From: Mariniphaga sp.
Lineage (GTDB): Bacteria; Bacteroidota; Bacteroidia; Bacteroidales; Prolixibacteraceae
Reading direction: 5' to 3'
DNA: 48,650 nt
Assembly (NCBI GenBank): GCA_025355585.1
Contig: JANXZJ010000123.1
Span: 1-48,650, forward strand
This document shows positions 44,716-48,650 of this stretch, in pieces. Under the pieces are notes generated by a model. The model was not told the DNA's origin. It saw nothing but the letters and a program-made list of their open reading frames with translations, and ran no database searches. Both the position numbers and the translations under genes were made by a program. Positions within the stretch are counted from its first letter, which is position 1, and each line of letters starts with the position of its first letter.

Positions 44716-45687
44716 TCAGAATTTCACTGAAAGTCCTACTCCCAAAAACTGCTTAAACTGAATTCTGGCACCATGTTCAAGGCCGTTTCCGTCTTTATAT
44801 TTGATATCATCGTCATATTTAAGTGTTGTCCCGAGGTTAGCTGAAAGCCACTCATTTACTTTCATGTCGAATTTCACATCCCAGTTAACATCAATATTTT
44901 GCGGTTTTTTCAGGTAATTACTGAACAAATCGAGCCGGGTCTGAAAATCAACATTTTTGACGAGTGCCTTTTTAACGTAAGTCATTTTCATATATGCACC
45001 GAACTCAGCCCTGAAGCGATTACCCGGTTCAACGCCGAAAGACCCAGTGGAGGCAAGATAGTCGTCGAGTACAAAAGTAAATTTTGTACTTACAGGTGAT
45101 AGCATCAACGAAAAATCAGCATTTGGTTTTAAATCAAAGCCAAGTGCAAAGTTCATATATGCCGGTGCGAAAAATCGTGAAATGTAATTGTTAATATTAG
45201 GATAATTATATCCCTTGGCTGACTGAGTTTTAAAATCAAAAAGAGAAGAAAGATACCAGGGTTTACCGATTTCGTAACCATATTTCGACGAAAGATAAAT
45301 CTGGTCGACACTTTTGCGAAGCGATTCGCTGTTATTCTTTGTCATTCCGTATTCAAAAGCAAAATTATTGTCCCATGAATGTTTACCCTTCAATCTATTA
45401 GCTGTAATTCCGAACAGAAATGCGCCGGACACCGATCCATCACCGCCTTCAGACCAATTGGTCAACGACACCTGTGAAAAATTGAGCGAACTTTTGCCAT
45501 TCACTTTCCAATATTTCACAGTGTCGGCCTGCTCCTGCCCCATCAACAAAAAAGCAGAAGTTAAAAAAACCGTAAACAGGAAAAGCAACTTAATACTGAT
45601 CCGAAAGAAACCGGAGGAAATAGAACAATTTCTATAAGGCTTATTTTCAAATAAATAAATATCCTTTTGCAAGCATGATTGTTTCAT
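44716..45687 (-). CDS. DUF3078 family protein, outer-membrane beta-barrel-like
   Basis: 323 residues from ATG 45687 (a longer frame to 45723 exists; a later start near the signal segment is also possible). Hydrophobic export segment LLFLFTVFLTSAFLLMGQ, then the DUF3078 motif WKVNGKSSLNFSQVSLTNWSEGGDGSVSG. Alternating hydrophobic strands end in an aromatic residue (GVGLSVKF), typical of outer-membrane barrels. Function unknown. Confidence 0.85.
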   Translation of the reverse strand: MKQSCLQKDIYLFENKPYRNCSISSGFFRISIKLLFLFTVFLTSAFLLMGQEQADTVKYWKVNGKSSLNFSQVSLTNWSEGGDGSVSGAFLFGITANRLKGKHSWDNNFAFEYGMTKNNSESLRKSVDQIYLSSKYGYEIGKPWYLSSLFDFKTQSAKGYNYPNINNYISRFFAPAYMNFALGFDLKPNADFSLMLSPVSTKFTFVLDDYLASTGSFGVEPGNRFRAEFGAYMKMTYVKKALVKNVDFQTRLDLFSNYLKKPQNIDVNWDVKFDMKVNEWLSANLGTTLKYDDDIKYKDGNGLEHGARIQFKQFLGVGLSVKF

Positions 45688-45790
45688 ATCAGGTATTATC
45701 AAAGGTTTTAAAGCTATTAACATTTGTAAAAGTGAAAATGTTTCAATTGTTATTTTTTGTGAAAATATTAACCACGTATGATAATAGCGC

Positions 45791-45798
45791 TATATTTG
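45791..45798 (+). promoter_or_regulatory. -7 box before the permease remnant and HMA gene
   Basis: TATATTTG, an exact TAnnTTTG match, 24 bp before ATG 45822. No -33 TTG at standard spacing. It would allow the HMA gene to be transcribed despite the broken permease. Confidence 0.5.
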
Positions 45799-45821
45799 AA
45801 TATTATTTAGAATTAATCCAA

Positions 45822-46031
45822 ATGATGCGTCTGATTGTCGGGTATTTTAAAACATTCTGGGAATTATACAATGAAATGGCTATCTTTCTGATGATCGGTT
45901 CTTTCTTTGCTGGTTTTCTTCATGTTTTTATCCACAAAGAACGTATAGGCATATAAATGGGCGGCTATAATTTAATGGACTATTTTCCGAAGTTGGGGGA
46001 AAATAGAACGGAAAAACAGGGTATTAAATAA
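45822..46031 (+). pseudogene. Remnant of a Cu/Zn-type permease (SO_0444 / DUF318-like)
   Basis: 44 codons from ATG 45822 read FWELYNEMAIFLMIGSFFAG, then LHVFIHKERIGI, the first membrane helix of SO_0444-type heavy-metal permeases. A TAA at 45954-45956 ends it. The same frame then continues with MGGYNL, matching the next family motif, and runs into unrelated sequence until TAA 46029-46031. The other ~300 residues are missing. The HMA protein that normally accompanies this permease follows 7 bp later and is intact, so the permease was lost by nonsense mutation plus internal deletion. Confidence 0.6.
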
Positions 46032-46038
46032 ACATGAT

Positions 46039-46284
46039 ATGACAATTAAAACTTTTATAGTAGAAGGAATGACCTGCAAAAACTGCAAGTCACATGTTGA
46101 GAAAGGTATAAATAACATTTCCGGAATTGATGATGTGATTGTAGACATGTCAAATGATCAGGTGAGAGTTTCGGGAAGCGAAATAGATAATTTAAAGGTA
46201 AAACTATCAGTTGAAGAAATGGGATACATATTTAAGGGAGAAATACATAACGCTGCCAGAAGTTCAGATGTATGGTTGAGTTAA
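46039..46284 (+). CDS. Heavy-metal-associated (HMA) domain protein
   Basis: 81 residues. The copper-chaperone motif GMTCKNC (Cys 13 and 16) is followed by the ferredoxin-like fold GINNISGIDDVIVDMSNDQVRV. A small cytoplasmic metal-binding protein, probably for Cu or Zn. It follows the permease remnant. Confidence 0.9.
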   Translation: MTIKTFIVEGMTCKNCKSHVEKGINNISGIDDVIVDMSNDQVRVSGSEIDNLKVKLSVEEMGYIFKGEIHNAARSSDVWLS

Positions 46285-46381
46285 GCGCATTATTGAAAAT
46301 TGATGTTCGCTTTTTCGATCAATCAATGACTTAGTTATATTCAAAAATCTCAGGTAATTATACTGCATTTTCTAAATTTAT

Positions 46382-46621
46382 ATGCTCTTTATGAGTCCCG
46401 ATCCAAATCTACTGATTCAGCTTGTGCAAACACAGATGCCTTTTGGAAAATTTAAAGGATCGCTTTTGTGCGATCTGCCTGTTTCTTACCTTGAGTGGTT
46501 CGAGCAGAAAGGTTTTCCGGATGGCAAGCTGGGAATTCAATTGCAGACCATTTATGAAATTAAGCTGAACGGACTCGAATATTTGCTTGTTCCACTCAGA
46601 AAAACCCGTACTATCCGATGA
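46382..46621 (+). CDS. DUF3820 family protein
   Basis: 79 residues; an ATG at 46391 is an alternative start. Family pattern: MPFGKFKGSLLCDLPVSYLEWFEQKGFPDGKLG. The role is unknown (some members were named quorum-sensing-regulated virulence factor-like; unproven here). Its stop overlaps the next start by 4 bp (ATGA), so it is translationally coupled to the 156-aa gene. Confidence 0.88.
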   Translation: MLFMSPDPNLLIQLVQTQMPFGKFKGSLLCDLPVSYLEWFEQKGFPDGKLGIQLQTIYEIKLNGLEYLLVPLRKTRTIR

Positions 46622-47088
46622 CTACTGCATCCCTTTCGGAGTTGAGAAGAGCTTTGAAAAATGTTCCCCACGGCGATCTTCCCGATTTATGCATCAGACT
46701 GGCAAGATACAAAAAGGAGAATAAAGAGCTTCTCTCCTACCTTCTCTTCGAAGTTGATGATGAACCCGAATATATCAGGAGTGTAAAAACAGAGATTGAC
46801 CGGCATTTCGGTGAATTGACAAAAACAACTCCATATATGACGAAAAAGGGAGTGCGTAAAACACTGACTTTCACCAATCAGAAAATACGATATTCCGGAC
46901 AGAAACGGACTGAGGTAGAATTACTAATTTATTTCTGTAAAAAATTCAAAAAAGAAGTTTCTTTTCGCAACAACATTACGCTCAAGAATATATATATCCG
47001 ACAAATTCAGCGAATTAAAAAAACGCTTGCTACTCTGCATGAAGATTTGCAATTCGATTTCGGAGAAGAGGTGAAATTAATGGAATAG
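46618..47088 (+). CDS. Conserved 156-aa protein, unknown function
   Basis: Soluble, basic protein: LSELRRALKNVPHGDLPDLCIRLARYKKENKELLSYLLFEVDD, then a Lys-rich stretch and a C-terminal helix. The HGDL/RLARYKKENKELL pattern resembles an HEAT-like helical fold. No catalytic motif. Start overlaps the preceding DUF3820 stop, so the two likely work in one complex or pathway. Confidence 0.8.
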   Translation: MTTASLSELRRALKNVPHGDLPDLCIRLARYKKENKELLSYLLFEVDDEPEYIRSVKTEIDRHFGELTKTTPYMTKKGVRKTLTFTNQKIRYSGQKRTEVELLIYFCKKFKKEVSFRNNITLKNIYIRQIQRIKKTLATLHEDLQFDFGEEVKLME

Positions 47089-47172
47089 GGGGATATCGGA
47101 TTGACAGTTTCAACTTTTCATTCTTTTCTCCTTTTCGCTTCTTTTCTCACGCTAAGTCACATTTTCTCAACC

Positions 47173-47406
47173 TCACTCTTTCTCACTTTTCTTCAAAGTG
47201 TCAAGATAAAGCTGTTCGACTTTAGCCCTGGCCCAGGGAGTTTTGCGTAAAAACTTCAGGCTCGACTGAATGCTTGGATTGCTGATAAAACAGTTAATAC
47301 GAATTCGTTGACCAAGTATATCCCATCCAAAACGATCCACCAGATGATTGAGAATCACCTCAAGCGTTATGCCATGTAACGGATTGTTTTTCTGTTCAGT
47401 CGTCAT
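47173..47406 (-). CDS. VF530 (DUF2132) family protein
   Basis: 77 residues from ATG 47406 (a TTG start at 47421 would add five residues). Sequence [61 protein letters not shown] is the VF530 fold, with DNA-binding suggested by structure in the family. It lies just downstream of the helicase gene on the same strand. Confidence 0.92.
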   Translation of the reverse strand: MTTEQKNNPLHGITLEVILNHLVDRFGWDILGQRIRINCFISNPSIQSSLKFLRKTPWARAKVEQLYLDTLKKSEKE

Positions 47407-47431
47407 AAAAACTTTGATCAATGCTTAATTA

Positions 47432-48650
47432 TTAAAATTTAAACTTCGGCGGTTTAACGATCGCCACCGGCTGTTTCTTTTGCTTGCCAAATTTTGGATT
47501 CCTTGTACCGGGACCACCCAGATTGATCTTTTTGTTTTTCTCCTTCTTCTCGTGAAAAGCCCCCTGGGAATCCTTGATTGTGGAAGCTTTATGATAATTT
47601 TTGTCAAAAAGATTAGTAGGACTCTCTTCTTCTGTAAAAACATTCGAGACGATAAGATTGCCTGGCAACGGCTCGACTGGAATTTGTCTGTTCATCAAAG
47701 TTTCAGCTTCAATCTGAAGAACTTTTTCCTTCTCCGTAACAAATGAAATGGCAACACCTTCTTTTTCTGCGCGTCCTGTACGACCCATGCGGTTAATATA
47801 ATCACCGGCAGTCTCTGCCATCTCAAAATTAATCACATGAGTGACATCGCTGATATCGAGGCCACGTGCAATAAGGTCTGTTGTTACAAGCACACGGTAA
47901 ATACCCTCCTCGAAATGTTTTAAGGCATTGATCCTGAAATTTTGTGATTTATTTGAATGGAGAACACCAATCTGTCCGGGAAATTTTGTGTCAATGGTCT
48001 CGAACAACCTGTCTGCCGTTTTTTTCTTGCTTACAAAAACCAAGGCTCTGCTAAAATTTTTATTTTCAATAAGTAATAGTTCGAGAAGATTAACTTTTGT
48101 GTTATAATTCGGAACATGATAAACCATTTGAGTGATTTTCTCGATCGGAGCGCCATGTTCTGCAACTTCAATCTTGGTTGTATTCGAAAAGAAATCAGTT
48201 ATCAATCGCCCAACCTCTTCAGTAAGGGTGGCAGAAAACATGAGGTTTTGTCTTTTCCCCGGAATTATCTCCATCAAACTGATCAGCTGTGGCCGGAAAC
48301 CGAGGTTGAGCATCTCGTCTACCTCATCAATAACAAGCTTCTGAATCGATTTCAATCTTAGAACGCCGGTCATTGAAAGATCGACCAGTCGTCCGGGAGT
48401 GGCGACCAGAATATCAAGACCATCGAATAAAAGTTGTTTCTGATTATTAATATTTGTACCTCCGTAAACACCCACCACACGGACAGTCATATAGGTAGTT
48501 AGTTTATTTATCTCCTCCACCACCTGAATTACTAATTCACGTGTTGGTACCAGAATCAGAATTCTCGGATCCTTTTGATTCGAATATGTGAGTTGCCTTA
48601 AAATAGGAAGCAAATAGGCAAGTGTTTTACCAGTTCCTGTCTGAGCAATC
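47432..48650 (-). CDS. DEAD-box RNA helicase (5' end outside window)
   Basis: The frame is open to the window edge; the first visible residues are IAQTGTGKTLAYLLPIL (Walker A / motif I). Then PTRELVIQ (Ia), GRLVDL (Ib), DEVDEMLNLGF (II), MFSATLTEEV (III), then VFVSKKKTADRLF (IV), TTDLIARGLDI (V) and INRMGRTGRAEKEG (VI). Motif II reads DEVD instead of DEAD. The C-terminal ~65 residues are basic and disordered (GGPGTRNPKFGKQKKQP), as in RhlE-type RNA helicases. It remodels RNA, perhaps in ribosome assembly or cold adaptation. Confidence 0.93.
   Translation of the reverse strand, partial: IAQTGTGKTLAYLLPILRQLTYSNQKDPRILILVPTRELVIQVVEEINKLTTYMTVRVVGVYGGTNINNQKQLLFDGLDILVATPGRLVDLSMTGVLRLKSIQKLVIDEVDEMLNLGFRPQLISLMEIIPGKRQNLMFSATLTEEVGRLITDFFSNTTKIEVAEHGAPIEKITQMVYHVPNYNTKVNLLELLLIENKNFSRALVFVSKKKTADRLFETIDTKFPGQIGVLHSNKSQNFRINALKHFEEGIYRVLVTTDLIARGLDISDVTHVINFEMAETAGDYINRMGRTGRAEKEGVAISFVTEKEKVLQIEAETLMNRQIPVEPLPGNLIVSNVFTEEESPTNLFDKNYHKASTIKDSQGAFHEKKEKNKKINLGGPGTRNPKFGKQKKQPVAIVKPPKFKF

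Noticed and set aside
47100..47172. Pyrimidine-rich stretch between the 156-aa and DUF2132 genes as a terminator
   Set aside because: It is C/T-rich but no stem-loop with a paired arm was found.
1..48650. tRNA, rRNA or riboswitch
   Set aside because: No cloverleaf-like or rRNA sequence was recognised by eye on either strand; short non-coding RNAs cannot be excluded without a covariance search.

Overview
The window comes from a member of the Bacteroidota. Evidence: a repeat-rich secreted protein with a type IX secretion C-terminal sorting domain, SusC-like TonB-dependent receptors with STN and carboxypeptidase-regulatory N-termini, DUF4249 lipoproteins, the futalosine menaquinone pathway (mqnB-mqnD), a tricorn-type protease, DUF3078, and many TAnnTTTG (-7) promoter boxes. 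The set suggests an anaerobic or facultative polysaccharide degrader of the Bacteroidales/Marinilabiliales kind; this placement is inference. No tRNA, rRNA, CRISPR array or transposase was seen.

Layout. 1-3729: 3' part of a giant repetitive T9SS cargo protein. 4004-4879: a LuxR-type regulator with an apparent one-base frameshift near its N-terminus, and a scrap of a PKD-like protein. 5245-18906: two tandem diverged copies of one gene cassette, [TonB-dependent receptor - DUF4249 lipoprotein(s) - 537-aa MG2/plug protein - ~235-aa secreted protein]; the second copy has two DUF4249 genes. 18917-20245: a Tat-signal Gfo/Idh/MocA oxidoreductase, directly downstream on the same strand. 20246-21002: a GH26-like 3' fragment, a hicBA module and a bidirectional terminator.

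21031-28075: tricorn protease (-), small membrane cytochrome (-), a 98-aa Bacteroidota protein (-), an NAD(P)H oxidoreductase plus Crp-like regulator (+), a 58-aa wHTH protein plus PPOX flavoprotein (+), and a scrap of a GH3 C-terminus. 28228-34605 (-): a second hicAB module of a different type, a GH3 beta-glucosidase, a GH43 enzyme and a second Gfo/Idh/MocA oxidoreductase, which look like a hemicellulose or oligosaccharide utilisation group.

34765-48650 is mostly housekeeping: thpR, uraA, fabD, folE, mqnB-mqnD, topB, a TonB-like protein, a dihydroorotate dehydrogenase-like protein, a DUF3078 protein, a ruined Cu/Zn-type permease beside an intact HMA protein, a coupled DUF3820/156-aa pair, a DUF2132 protein and a DEAD-box helicase cut by the window edge.

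The most interesting candidate system is the twin cassette at 5245-18906. It looks like an outer-membrane transport or surface-assembly unit built from a TonB-dependent barrel, a DUF4249 surface lipoprotein instead of SusD, a separate plug-like domain without a barrel, and a small conserved secreted protein. A second recurring theme is gene scraps: both HicA/HicB modules lie next to C-terminal fragments of glycoside hydrolase genes.
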